From positions 1-64,000 of the forward strand of contig NZ_JAWXVZ010000003.1 of assembly GCF_033843645.1 (NCBI RefSeq): DNA of 64,000 nt, written 5' to 3'. This DNA comes from Pseudovibrio zosterae (GTDB lineage: Bacteria > Pseudomonadota > Alphaproteobacteria > Rhizobiales > Stappiaceae). The position numbers were made by a program, and so were the translations under genes. The notes below the pieces were generated by a model. That model ran no database searches and had not been told where the DNA came from. It saw only the letters and a list, made by a program, of their open reading frames with translations. Within the stretch, counting starts at the first letter, position 1; every line of letters begins with the position of its first letter. This document shows, in pieces, positions 36,401 through 43,096 of the stretch.

Positions 36401-39400
36401 GTAACGACGAGGTCATCATCCAGCCGGGTGAAGCCCAGCCATCCGCTGGCATCACCGATGGACGCTACACTGAAGTTGAAATCAAACTTGGTGATGGCGA
36501 TGATGTCTATGAGAACACAACCGAGGCAAGCGACACTGTTTACGGCGGTGAAGGCAACGACATCGCAAGAACGGGCGCTGGTGATGACGCGATGTATGGT
36601 GGTAGCGGCAACGACACCTTCTACGGCGGTGCAGGTGATGACACCTACTTCATGACAGATGCCTTTGGCGATGATCATGTGGATGGCGGCTCTGCAGGAT
36701 CTGACATGGATACTCTTGACATGTCAGCGGTGACGGAGGACCTGACCTTCACCGGCACCAATCTGTTTGAGACCAAGATGGCAACGGTTACCGGCGACGC
36801 CGGAACGGCAACCTTCACGGAAATCGAACAGATTGTCAGCGGTGGCGGAGACGACGTCTTTACGTCAGGCTACACTCTCAGGGATATCCAGAAGATCTCC
36901 ATGGGTGGCGGCAACGACACCTTTGCATGGTTGACCTTCAACAAGGATCAGCTGGAAATCGATGCCGGTGAGGGTGACGACACAGTCAACGTTGGTGGCG
37001 CCATTGGCGCAGGGCACACTGGCCTCATTGATGGTACCGTAAACGGTGGTCTGGGAACGGACACACTTGCGGTCCAGTTCACCCTTGGACGCGGTACCGG
37101 ATTTAACGTCGTCTTTGATGGCGACAACAGCGGGACTGTTGGCTACATCGACGGTGAAACCACCCAGACCCGGTTCGAAAGCTTTGAGGAGTTCACATTT
37201 GGTGACTTCAAGAATGACCAGTACAACCATGATCATGTGGACGCGAGCGCATCGAATGCTGATCTGAAGATCAGCACGGCACGAGGTGATGACACTGTCA
37301 TCGGCGGCGCTGGTAACGACACGATCGATGGCGGTAAGGGTAATGATGTTCTTGAAGGCGGGGCTGGTGCCGATGCGCTTTACGGCGGTGAAGGCAACGA
37401 CACGGCCAGCTATGCCGGCTCCAGTGAAGCGGTAACAGTTAACCTGGCGGATGGCACCGCTTCTGGCGGAGATGCAACCGGCGACACGCTGAGCAGCATC
37501 GAAAACCTCATCGGCTCTGATCACGACGACACTCTGACCGGCGATGATAATGCAAACCAGATTGAAGGTGGCCTTGGCGCCGACCTTCTGACCGGTGGTG
37601 AAGGCAACGACACCATCAAGGGCGGCGAAGGCACAGACACGGCGGTCTACACCGGTTCTGTTCTGGACTATCGCTTTGGCCATCAGACTGGCTTCATTGA
37701 AGTGGTCGACGGTGTTGCTGACCGCGATGGAGCGGACAAGGTCTCCGGCGTTGAGAAGCTCACTTTCGCAGAAGGCACTTATGTTTGGACCTATGGCCAC
37801 AACGCAACGGACACGTTGGTTGCCGAAGACGGGGTGAACACCCTTCTCGTTGGCTTCCACGACAACGACACCTTGACCGGCGGCACGGGCGACGATGTTC
37901 TCTTCGGTGATCATGGTGTGGACTTCAATTGGCAGCCGGGCAATGACATTCTGGATGGCGGTGCTGGCAACGACATCCTCGTTGGCGGTGGCGGTGATGA
38001 CCTGCTGACCGGTGGTGAAGGCAACGACACCATCAAGGGCGGTGAAGGCACAGACACGGCGGTCTACACTGGTTCTGTTCTGGACTATCGCTTTGGCCAT
38101 CAGACTGGCTTCATTGAAGTGGTCGACGGTGTTGCAGACCGCGATGGAGCGGACAAGGTCTCCGGCGTTGAGAAGCTCACTTTCGCAGAAGGCACTTATG
38201 TTTGGACCTATGGCCACAACGCAGGTGACACGCTGGTTGCCGAAGACGGGGTAAACACCCTCCTCGTTGGCTTCCACGGCGACGACACCTTGACCGGCGG
38301 CACGGGCGACGATGTTCTCTTCGGTGATCATGGTGTGGACTTCAACTGGCAGCCGGGCAATGACATTCTGGATGGCGGTGCTGGCAACGACATCCTCGTC
38401 GGCGGTGGCGGTGATGACCTGCTGACCGGTGGTGAAGGCAACGACACCATCAAGGGCGGCGAAGGCGTTGACACGGTTGTCTACAGCGGCTCCGTGCTGG
38501 ACTACAACTTCCAGCACTACGGCAAGATGATCAAGGTCACCGACACGGTCTCTGGCCGCGATGGCGTAGACAAGCTCTACGACTTCGAGAAACTGACCTT
38601 TGCTGAGGGCACCTTCACCTGGCTGCGCGGGCATAATGCTGGCGACACCTTGGTGGCTCAAAATGGGGTCAACACGCTTCTGGCTGGCCTGCATGGCGAA
38701 GACAAGCTTCAGGGCGGCACGGGCGATGATGTTCTGATCGGCGACAATGGCGTCAACTTCCACTATCAGGGCGGAAATGATGAGCTCGATGGCGGCGCTG
38801 GCAACGACATCCTGATCGGCGGTGCTGGCAATGATGTCATCCGGGGCGGCGAAGGTGTTGACACGGTTGTCTACAGCGGCTCCGTGCTGGACTACAACTT
38901 CCAGCACTACGGCAAGATGATCAAGGTCACCGACACGGTCTCCGGCCGCGATGGCGTAGACAATCTCTACGACTTTGAACAGCTGGTCTTTGCTGAAGGC
39001 ACCTTCACCTGGCAGCGTGGGCACAACGCTGGCGACAACATGGTGGCTCAAGATGGGGTCAACACGCTTCTTGCTGGCCTGCATGGCGAAGACACGCTTC
39101 AGGGCGGTTCAGGCGATGATGTTCTGATCGGCGACAATGGCGTGAACTTCCACTATCAGGGCGGAAATGACGAGCTCGATGGCGGCGCTGGCAACGACCT
39201 CCTCGTCGGCGGTGGTGGCAATGATGTCATCCGGGGCGGTGAAGGCACCGACACGGCGGTCTATTCCGGCTCTGTTCTGGATTACCGCTTCGGCGATCAG
39301 ACCGGCTTCACTGAAGTGGTGGACGACGTTGCGGGCCGCGATGGATTTGACAAGGTCTCGGATGTTGAGCAGCTCACGTTTGAGGAGGGCACCTTCACCT

Positions 39401-39993
39401 GGATGCGTGGTCACAACGCAGGCGACACAATGGTTGCCGAAGATGGGGTGGACACCCTCCTCGTTGGCTTCCACGGCAACGACACCTTGACCGGCGGCAC
39501 GGGCGACGATGTTCTCTTCGGCGATCATGGTGTGAACGTCACTTGGCAGCCGGGCAACGATATCCTTGATGGCGGTGCTGGCAACGACATCCTCGTTGGC
39601 GGCGCAGGAAACGACACTCTGATCGGCGGCGCTGGCAGCGATACGCTGTACGGTGGAGACGGCGAAGATGTGTTTGTGTTCGCGGCCCTTGATGGGGGCA
39701 TGGACACTGTCAAAGACTTCGATGTTTCCGCACCAGAGTTCGACCTTGACGGCGATACCATGGATGTTTCTGGCCTGCTGGATGCGATCTATGGCGATGC
39801 CACCGCCAAAACGGCTGATATGGTTCGTGCCATAGAGGACGGTTCTGGAACGGGCACCAACTTCCAGGTCGATACAAACGGTTCTGGCAACTGGCAGACC
39901 ATCGCCTACCTTGATGGCGTTCACGATACCGACGTGATCAACGTGGTTCTGGACGATACACATCAGTCAGACACAGCGGTCATGGTTGGCTAA
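27484..39993 (+). CDS. Giant LapA-like RTX adhesin secreted by type I system
   Basis: A surface adhesin of about 4169 residues for biofilm attachment. The N-terminal ~125 residues form a LapA-type retention module carrying TAAG at residues 105-108, the LapG target and almost the same position as in Pseudomonas LapA. An acidic linker follows, then about 13 T1SS-143/DUF5801-like domains (recurring xLxIDWGADDxD and DxDGDT motifs), two jelly-roll-like inserts (ENLIVNGSFEQPELG), a unique segment at about 36000-36540, and a Ca2+-binding RTX region (GGxGNDxL nonapeptides) with five 130-139-residue units. The C-terminal ~100 residues (DVFVFAALDGG...VKDF) are the type I secretion signal. The ATG at 27484 is preferred over 27463 because GGGG precedes it. 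No signal peptide, as expected. Very acidic and Cys-free in the parts read. Confidence 0.95.
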   Translation: MTADNSGIQTSPLLVARVEGTETAVLTRAPGQLVDFSAMLDVPVSLFRVEDSLQVLFGEGGSLVIEEFFVGDESAEVVVVGPERALSLADFGSLVEIVPVGEFQTAAGEGSPLDSQLDGPQSSGSNFDDDANAEDLGPGLGVTDLLRPEELSENADATDDLDVLEGDSEPTLLAPGSFDIGDQDLSEADLADDGTVTAIGSLGVDFGRDGDFGRGVAFVLEDGVPVDADGNPLALTSDNVALEYNTSTVLESSVESGFTAQRLEAVKADGSGEVVFTVELTSDGNGGYTFTLVGNLDHLGDNGDNAPVSFQVLATDRDGDGVVTTLLVNVADDQAVINAVEALTVSEEALVAADGDGIGSLTGTLDIDWGADDSDAGDVGGQQDTPGGVGNRSLTFAETMAGDSGLTSAGEPVTYALNEAGTELTASAGGTTVFTVTLSDDASGGYVFTLFEPVDHDGDTLPVSFDIQATDGDEDVSSGSFTVDVADTNPAFGEAQARTIQENDLPDGTSPDAGLTTKTGELNIDWGADDADNDALEGATGDRTLTFQSVDNQPDATSDGVPVQYVLSEDGTVLTAYRGDERGEDGKVFEVSLNDDGTGSYTFELLGALDHNPPGSNGQMVSWNLDFNITAKDADGDTVNGDFRVVVADDEPVVSNPDGVAPGVSNAIVNEADIEAGVDNSASGSLKVDFGADGFGSVKFSGMFDVPNEKSGTLTEGGAPVDTGLTSEGVPVVVSLSEDGLTLTGSAGGEDVFVAQLNENSADYTVTLYGPIDHQAGADGRGNGQSLNFKVTATDGDGDPLELTLSTRIIDDAPVVSNPDGVAPGVSNAIVNEADIEAGVDNSASGSLKVDFGADGFGSVKFSGMFDVPNEESGTLTEGGEPVETGLTSGGVPVVVSLSEDGLALTGSAGGEDVFVAQLNENSADYTVTLYGPIDHQAGADGRGNGQSLNFKVTATDGDGDPLELTLSTRIIDDEPTASFSGTYDLPEATDANGDFAAQTVTGTLKFDGGADGAKVTAVNYRFDGTIMEMGENGEGIEFHPFVTSGGEEISVVNSAGENGPIVTGWAMIDGVETKIFEFTVTNAETGAFEFTQYQAIMHPDQGADGVETGASDELRMVFDFQVTDGDGDTTDIFNEGTVQIDIQDDGPSIGTPEDGSVDEDGIVLVGENLIVNGSFEQPELGDGKWRNYKEGQGVEGWGGTDVEIQNQYEGRVASDGEQYLEIDAAGDVDVVSQSVQTEAGVSYQLSFDVAARGNGAETIEVYWNGELVSVEQAEGADWSTLTFIVKGTGGMDTLEFREPAGENNSRGGFIDNVSLYKIATPDAGDAIIDGFARQAEGDLGIDWGADNADNDALNGADGDRSVSFSGANSEDGAQVQTVNNGPLTSKGQPVLLTELADGTLVGYTGTKPTTADADGVVFKLNLSDDGSGSYTFTLVGSVDHPLANVEDDLAIDFGFTAKDSDGDTVEGDFTITINDDLPLVGGVSTGTVDESNPSTADGTLESGEKLSLTSMGDYSDPTTHVFRVTNPTDEPVEYTYEIYKGQKVTAVAQPGNSYFSVETNGYKPTVIIRYDVDGVEKSQTKAAGNPSQVEGEAIVPMNETYGTLNIDLGADDQPLADAFSFDFSNLDGIKTSAGSEVTFTQSAGDRFVTATGTDAEGNLVAELVFDGQTQQWTFRQFEALEHSDQTDANDGLPLDFGYTVTDADGDTASSSIVVTVNDDAPTLGEAQARTIQENDLADGTSPDAGLTTKTGDLNIDWGADDADNDALEGATGDRTLTFQSVDNQPAATSDGVPVQYVLSEDGTVLTAYRGDERGEDGKVFEVSLNDDGTGSYTFELLGALDHNPPGSNGQMESWNLDFNITAKDADGDTVDGDFRVVVADDAPTADYSGRITLTETTDEDGDFVEQSASGQMIFDGGADGATVTEIRYESGEVDGNTAIIDGDADSFTRVEFTSGGEDVIVTQSADGLTLTGETSSGLKVFTLTVDSVETGEYTFTQHAAIDHPDANETGAEDPLRMKIGFTVTDGDGDTASRSFQVDINDDGPSIGEPTAKTVSEVNLDYGSDTGYSISMDTNGGANRFFIEPGADFFKVSGQGVGGQQPVTLELLGELWNGEIVTRSNGSEVRGNFSKNDPDAKISVNDNHIVNIGGRDTGGNYKFRFDNEQDAKNFAEFLKDIKADGYLNELFSDLGQLKVKGDLDIDWGADSVDAAGDSKTAQDDASVLEGNRAVTFSDTQTPGNNVVVKNGDAVVDTLMSRGEEVTYSLNGDGTVLTASAGARTVFTVTLLDDGSGKYILEMVDTLDHPAGAEDDLALSFDFTARDSDGDTADGRFVVTVKDDVPTTSDSATVVITEDAEANGDFITQSDKGRMLFEGGADDAEVTEIRYETDTVAGKAGIADGESGEAIGFTSGGEEVIITASDDGLTLTGTTVGGTKVFTVTVTDAETGRFTFTQYEAIDHPDANETGAADPLSMTIGYTVTDGDGDTANGTVEVTINDDGPSIGTPSSSTISEADLAVPGENLIVNGSFEQPELGNGKWSNYKDGAGIEGWNGTDVEIQNQYEGRVASDGEQYLEIDAAGQVDTVSQSVQTEAGAQYELSFDIAARGDGAETIEVYWNGVLLSAEQAEGSDWTTVSFVVTGTGGEDTLEFREPAGENNSLGGLIDNVSLYKIGNTTPGGAVDGYAHSVDGDLNVDWGSDSADAGDDVQGSQDDASVVLGNRAVLFTDDSVSVTQGGEAVSELTSKGEKVEFALSENNTVLTATAGGRTVFTVTLLDDGSGQYILDMLDTLDHPTDNPGVAGEDLELSFEFVARDSDGDLSAPGEFTVTVADDPLADLSVVKVGDGVRSTHYTTDERDAGGLSDKLGQPIQPNAVPNEAVITMEDGVEVVAADSWNAAKNVFYTSGTESSDKVRLEDFVHVDADTRLKDEGVSLDIDNAKRGNIAMGDGDDQLDISLATNGSGYSNKFVIDTGDGNDEVIIQPGEAQPSAGITDGRYTEVEIKLGDGDDVYENTTEASDTVYGGEGNDIARTGAGDDAMYGGSGNDTFYGGAGDDTYFMTDAFGDDHVDGGSAGSDMDTLDMSAVTEDLTFTGTNLFETKMATVTGDAGTATFTEIEQIVSGGGDDVFTSGYTLRDIQKISMGGGNDTFAWLTFNKDQLEIDAGEGDDTVNVGGAIGAGHTGLIDGTVNGGLGTDTLAVQFTLGRGTGFNVVFDGDNSGTVGYIDGETTQTRFESFEEFTFGDFKNDQYNHDHVDASASNADLKISTARGDDTVIGGAGNDTIDGGKGNDVLEGGAGADALYGGEGNDTASYAGSSEAVTVNLADGTASGGDATGDTLSSIENLIGSDHDDTLTGDDNANQIEGGLGADLLTGGEGNDTIKGGEGTDTAVYTGSVLDYRFGHQTGFIEVVDGVADRDGADKVSGVEKLTFAEGTYVWTYGHNATDTLVAEDGVNTLLVGFHDNDTLTGGTGDDVLFGDHGVDFNWQPGNDILDGGAGNDILVGGGGDDLLTGGEGNDTIKGGEGTDTAVYTGSVLDYRFGHQTGFIEVVDGVADRDGADKVSGVEKLTFAEGTYVWTYGHNAGDTLVAEDGVNTLLVGFHGDDTLTGGTGDDVLFGDHGVDFNWQPGNDILDGGAGNDILVGGGGDDLLTGGEGNDTIKGGEGVDTVVYSGSVLDYNFQHYGKMIKVTDTVSGRDGVDKLYDFEKLTFAEGTFTWLRGHNAGDTLVAQNGVNTLLAGLHGEDKLQGGTGDDVLIGDNGVNFHYQGGNDELDGGAGNDILIGGAGNDVIRGGEGVDTVVYSGSVLDYNFQHYGKMIKVTDTVSGRDGVDNLYDFEQLVFAEGTFTWQRGHNAGDNMVAQDGVNTLLAGLHGEDTLQGGSGDDVLIGDNGVNFHYQGGNDELDGGAGNDLLVGGGGNDVIRGGEGTDTAVYSGSVLDYRFGDQTGFTEVVDDVAGRDGFDKVSDVEQLTFEEGTFTWMRGHNAGDTMVAEDGVDTLLVGFHGNDTLTGGTGDDVLFGDHGVNVTWQPGNDILDGGAGNDILVGGAGNDTLIGGAGSDTLYGGDGEDVFVFAALDGGMDTVKDFDVSAPEFDLDGDTMDVSGLLDAIYGDATAKTADMVRAIEDGSGTGTNFQVDTNGSGNWQTIAYLDGVHDTDVINVVLDDTHQSDTAVMVG
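27796..27807 (+). other. LapG cleavage motif TAAG in the adhesin
   Basis: Codons ACC-GCA-GCG-GGA encode Thr-Ala-Ala-Gly within EFQTAAGEGSPL, just after the compact retention module and before the acidic linker. In Pseudomonas LapA, cleavage occurs between the two Ala of TAAG. Motif, position and the adjacent lapG gene all agree. Confidence 0.85.
28963..29433 (+). repeat. Adhesin repeat B, copy 1 (471 bp)
   Basis: A 157-codon T1SS-143-like unit that is nearly identical in DNA to 32659-33129, 3.7 kb away. Only scattered single-base differences are visible, several of them amino-acid changing (for example PDA/PAA after NQ). Confidence 0.9.
29437..30408 (+). repeat. Adhesin repeat A: two tandem 486-bp units
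   Basis: Units 29437-29922 and 29923-30408 (162 codons each) are almost identical, including the stretch VVSNPDGVAPGVSNAIVNEA. Differences include KSG/ESG and a few substitutions around TLTEGG. This points to recent tandem duplication or gene conversion. Confidence 0.92.
30982..31438 (+). repeat. Adhesin jelly-roll-like insert, copy 1
   Basis: About 152 codons starting ENLIVNGSFEQPELGDGKW and ending FIDNVSLYKI. The pattern N-G-S-F-E...W...SDGEQYLEIDA...FIDNVSL resembles DUF642/carbohydrate-binding-like beta-sandwich domains. The second copy is at 35038-35494. A glycan-binding role is inferred. Confidence 0.75.
32659..33129 (+). repeat. Adhesin repeat B, copy 2 (471 bp)
   Basis: Matches 28963-29433 over its whole length with the same boundaries, although other repeat types lie between the two copies. 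Confidence 0.9.
35038..35494 (+). repeat. Adhesin jelly-roll-like insert, copy 2
   Basis: Second copy of the unit at 30982-31438. The first third and the SDGEQYLEIDAAG region are nearly identical in DNA; the middle part has diverged at many synonymous sites, so parts of the copy appear to have been homogenised and parts not. Confidence 0.8.
37627..39620 (+). repeat. Five long RTX units in the adhesin C-terminal region
   Basis: Units start at about 37627, 38044, 38461, 38851 and 39241, giving periods of 417, 417, 390 and 390 bp (139 and 130 codons). Each has GGEGxDT, a segment VLDYxFxxxxxxIxVxD, a linker HNAGDTLVAxxGVNTLL and further GGxGxDxL nonapeptides. Units 1 and 2 are near-identical, as are 3 and 4, while 5 is a hybrid with features of both types. 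Confidence 0.9.
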
Positions 39994-40018
39994 AAAACGC
40001 TTTAGCGAGTGAAAAAGA

Positions 40019-40048
40019 AGCCTCGGCATTTCGTGCCGGGGCTTTTTT
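40019..40048 (+). terminator. Terminator of the adhesin gene
   Basis: A 10-bp stem (AGCCTCGGCA/TGCCGGGGCT) with a 5-nt loop is followed by TTTTTT, 26 nt past the adhesin stop. Confidence 0.88.
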
Positions 40049-40136
40049 GTGCGCTCGGCAACGCGTTCAACTTGTTCGCTGGGCACAGGCGCGTTAAGGC
40101 ATTTGCAACGGCAGTTTGGTGCGGAGGCAACTTTCC

Positions 40137-41057
40137 ATGATGGCGACAGGCGGCATTGATCTTGGAGGCTCAAAGATTGAAGCAACCGCCTTCTCGGAAA
40201 ACTGGCAGGTGCTTGCCTCCCGCCGGGTGGCAACACCGGCAGGTTCTTTTGAGGCATTGCTGGATGTGCTCGCGGAAGAAGTCCGATGGCTCCTCACACA
40301 CGCCGCCCAAGACCAATTGCCCATCGGTATTGGTACGCCGGGTTTGAAGGCACGGGAGCAGGGTTTCAGCTTTGCGGCAAACCTTTCTGGCGGCACACGC
40401 AACCTCAAACAGGAGCTGTCAGACCGGATCGGTTTTCCCATCTGGTTTGAAAATGACGCCAACTGTTTTGCCCTGTCAGAAGCAATGCTCGGCGCCGGGC
40501 GGAGGTATTCCTCTGTGTTTGGCCTGATCATTGGCACTGGTGTGGGCGGTGGCTATGTCTGCAATGGAACGCTGCCGCCAGACCGGAATGGCGCATGCGG
40601 TGAGGTGGGGCATCTCAGCATACCGGCCATTGAGGCGCAAAGGCTGGATCTTCCTTTGGTCACATGCGGCTGTGGCAAGACCGGTTGTTATGAGACATTG
40701 CTGCGCGGTCCCGGCCTGTCGCTGATCCATGAGCATTATGGGGGAAGGCCCCTCAGTCCCAAGGAGTTGATTTCTCTGGAGGCAGCAGGGGATCAGCTGG
40801 CAAGGCGCTCGCTTGCGTCATGGGCAGAGCTGCTGGCCAGCTTGGTCGCAGATTTGCAAGTCACCTTTGACCCAGAGGTGGTCATCTTCGGCGGGGGGCT
40901 GTCAAACCTCCCGGATCTGACCAACCAAATAGCCGAGCCCCTTTCAAAAAAGCTGCTGCCGAAGACAGAAGCCCCCGCGCTCTGCTTGGCGGAGCACGGG
41001 GACAGCAGTGGCGCATGGGGCGCAGCACTTGCAGCGCGTAATGCTTGGGCGGGCTAG
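40137..41057 (+). CDS. ROK-family sugar kinase
   Basis: A cytoplasmic sugar kinase of about 306 residues. The ATP phosphate motif GIDLGGSKIEA starts the protein, ENDANCFALSEAMLG holds the catalytic Asp, GTGVGGG follows, and the ROK zinc site is H-x(n)-CGCGKTGCYET. These fit N-acetylglucosamine kinase, glucokinase or fructokinase; the choice cannot be made by eye. The ATG at 40137 has GGAGG about 10 nt upstream (40140 is an alternative). It stands alone and ends overlapping the convergent ABC-2 permease gene by 4 bp. Confidence 0.88.
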   Translation: MMATGGIDLGGSKIEATAFSENWQVLASRRVATPAGSFEALLDVLAEEVRWLLTHAAQDQLPIGIGTPGLKAREQGFSFAANLSGGTRNLKQELSDRIGFPIWFENDANCFALSEAMLGAGRRYSSVFGLIIGTGVGGGYVCNGTLPPDRNGACGEVGHLSIPAIEAQRLDLPLVTCGCGKTGCYETLLRGPGLSLIHEHYGGRPLSPKELISLEAAGDQLARRSLASWAELLASLVADLQVTFDPEVVIFGGGLSNLPDLTNQIAEPLSKKLLPKTEAPALCLAEHGDSSGAWGAALAARNAWAG

Positions 41058-42178
41058 TCCAAGGTGCGTTTGAAACGCAATAGGGCCAGCACGGCAAATC
41101 CCAGCACAAACGCAAGGAGCGCGTAGCTCGACGCTGCCACGTCAGGCCATTCGGCCCCTTTCAACATCACCCCTCGGATCACCCGCAGGAAATGGGTGAG
41201 CGGAAAGATCTCTCCCAGCACCTGCGCCCAGTCCGGCATCCCGCGAAACGGGAACATGAAGCCGGAAAGCAGCAGAGAGGGCAGAAAGAAGAAGAACGTG
41301 ATCTGCATGGCCTGCATCTGGGTCTTGGCAATGGTGGAAATGAAGTAACCCAGCAGAACCAGCGCAAACACAAAGATGATGGTCGTGGCAAACAGCAGGC
41401 CGACGCTGCCCACAAACGGAATGTCAAAGACAAGCCGCCCCGCAACCAACACCACAACCACCTGCACGGCACCAACGCCCAGATAGGGCAACACCTTGCC
41501 CAGCATGATTTCGGCGGGCGTCGCGGGCATGGCCAACAGGTTCTCCATGGTGCCGCGTTCATACTCCCGCGTCAGCGCCATGGACGTCATCATCACCATC
41601 GTCAGCTGCAAGATCACACCCAGGAGCCCCGGAACCACATTGTATTGCGATATCGCCTCCGGGTTATAGCGCCGGTGCACCACCACCTCGAGCCCCCGCT
41701 GTTCTTCAGGGGCGGTCATGTTCACGCGGGAAAAGGCCTGACGCGCAATCTCCGGCAGGGCGGATATGGCAGCGCTGGACGCCGCAGGGTCGGTGGCATC
41801 TGCTTCCACGAGGATCTGAGGTTTTTCCTGCCGCTCCATGCGAACGGCAAGGTCAGAGGGAATGGTGACCACAAACGCCACCTCGCCGCGCACGAGCATT
41901 TGATCTGCCTCTGCAGCCGAGCCATTGACCGTGGTAAAACGGTAGTAGTCCGATACCTCCAGCGCCTGCACAATGGCGCGGGTGTAAGGCTCATTGCCTG
42001 TTGCGACCAGCGCGGCGGGCAGGTCGCGTGGATCGTTGTTGATGGCATAGCCAAACAAGAGCAGCTGCATGATCGGGATGCCCAGCATCATGCCAAAGGT
42101 AATGCGGTCCCGGCGCATCTGGACGAATTCCTTGAGGAACAAGGCCCATAAGCGGGTGAGAGAAAACCAGCCGGTCAT
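41054..42178 (-). CDS. ABC-2 type exporter permease (YbhR/YhhJ-like)
   Basis: Inner-membrane permease of a drug or small-molecule exporter, 374 residues. The first membrane helix (ITFGMMLGIPIMQLLLFGYA) is followed by a large periplasmic domain (about 45-175) and then five C-terminal helices, the usual ABC-2 (YhhJ/YbhS/YbhR) layout with the MALTREYERGTMENLLAMP loop. It is the last gene of a TetR-MFP-ATPase-permease operon and overlaps the ATPase gene by ATGA. Relatives in E. coli have two permeases; here only one is present, so it may act as a homodimer. Confidence 0.88.
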   Translation of the reverse strand: MTGWFSLTRLWALFLKEFVQMRRDRITFGMMLGIPIMQLLLFGYAINNDPRDLPAALVATGNEPYTRAIVQALEVSDYYRFTTVNGSAAEADQMLVRGEVAFVVTIPSDLAVRMERQEKPQILVEADATDPAASSAAISALPEIARQAFSRVNMTAPEEQRGLEVVVHRRYNPEAISQYNVVPGLLGVILQLTMVMMTSMALTREYERGTMENLLAMPATPAEIMLGKVLPYLGVGAVQVVVVLVAGRLVFDIPFVGSVGLLFATTIIFVFALVLLGYFISTIAKTQMQAMQITFFFFLPSLLLSGFMFPFRGMPDWAQVLGEIFPLTHFLRVIRGVMLKGAEWPDVAASSYALLAFVLGFAVLALLRFKRTLD

Positions 42179-43092
42179 GACATGTTGTCCTTGCTGTCAC
42201 TCATGAATTTGATGAAGACGTCCTCAAGGCTTGTTTCGCCGGGTTTCACGGTAATGCCCGACCGGCCCTCCAGCTTGCCAAGCGCCCGTTCAAGCGCCGG
42301 TCTTTCCGTGCCAACCACATGGAGAGACGCGCCAAACGGGGCCACCTGTTCCACCCCGTCTTCTGCCAGCAAGAGAGCGCTCACGCCCTCCAGCTTTTCG
42401 CCGTGCACCAGATAGGTGACCAGACCGGAGTTGGCGATCACACTTTCAATGGTGCCCTCGGCGATCATCTTGCCGTAGGAAATGTAGCTGATGCGGTGGC
42501 AGCGCTCGGCCTCATCCATGTAGTGGGTGGAAACAAGCACCGTCATGCCTTCAGCGGCCAGATGGTGGATCTCATCCCAGAAGTCGCGCCGAGCTTTGGG
42601 GTCCACGCCTGCTGTGGGCTCGTCAAGCAACAGCAGTTTTGGCCGGTGCATGGTACAGGCGGCGAGGGCAAGGCGCTGCTTCCAGCCGCCCGAAAGCGAG
42701 CCTGCAAGTTGGTGTCGACGGGTCGTCAGGCCCAGTTGATCCAGCGTCGAACGCACTTGGTCTTTTGCTGCTTTGAGCCGGTAGAGCTTGGCGACGAAGT
42801 TCAGGTTCTCTTCAATGGTCAGATCCTCATAGAAGGAGAATTTTTGGGTCATGTACCCCACCTCCTTCTTGATGCTGAGCTGACTTTTCTCAAGGTCAAA
42901 CCCCAGCACAGAGCCGCGACCGGCGTCCGGCCTCAGCAATCCGCACATCATGCGAATGCTTGTGGTCTTGCCGGAGCCGTTCGGCCCCAGAAAGCCGATG
43001 ATTTCTCCGGTCTTCACCTTCATGGAGACGTTGTCGACCACCGTCTTGTCGCCGAAACGCTTGGTCAGGCCTGTAACATCAATGGCGTACAT
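42175..43092 (-). CDS. ABC exporter ATP-binding protein (YbhF/CcmA-like)
   Basis: Cytoplasmic ATPase for the ABC-2 permease, 305 residues with one nucleotide-binding domain: Walker A GPNGSGKTT, signature LSGGWKQRLALA, Walker B LLLLDEPTAGVD and H-loop STH. The signature is LSGGW rather than LSGGQ, a variant common in this subfamily. The C-terminal ~90 residues form the usual regulatory extension of ABC-2 ATPases. E. coli YbhF has two ATPase domains, this has one. Confidence 0.9.
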   Translation of the reverse strand: MYAIDVTGLTKRFGDKTVVDNVSMKVKTGEIIGFLGPNGSGKTTSIRMMCGLLRPDAGRGSVLGFDLEKSQLSIKKEVGYMTQKFSFYEDLTIEENLNFVAKLYRLKAAKDQVRSTLDQLGLTTRRHQLAGSLSGGWKQRLALAACTMHRPKLLLLDEPTAGVDPKARRDFWDEIHHLAAEGMTVLVSTHYMDEAERCHRISYISYGKMIAEGTIESVIANSGLVTYLVHGEKLEGVSALLLAEDGVEQVAPFGASLHVVGTERPALERALGKLEGRSGITVKPGETSLEDVFIKFMSDSKDNMS

Positions 43093-43096
43093 GGCA

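Noticed and set aside
36865..39084. 739-codon open frame on the minus strand
   Set aside because: It is antisense to the RTX repeats of the adhesin. The periodic, GC-biased coding pattern keeps the opposite frame open; composition is repeat-derived and there is no ribosome-binding site.
37627..39620. Regular tandem repeats that could suggest a CRISPR array
   Set aside because: Units of 390-417 bp are in frame within one coding sequence and have no 25-40 bp repeat/spacer alternation.
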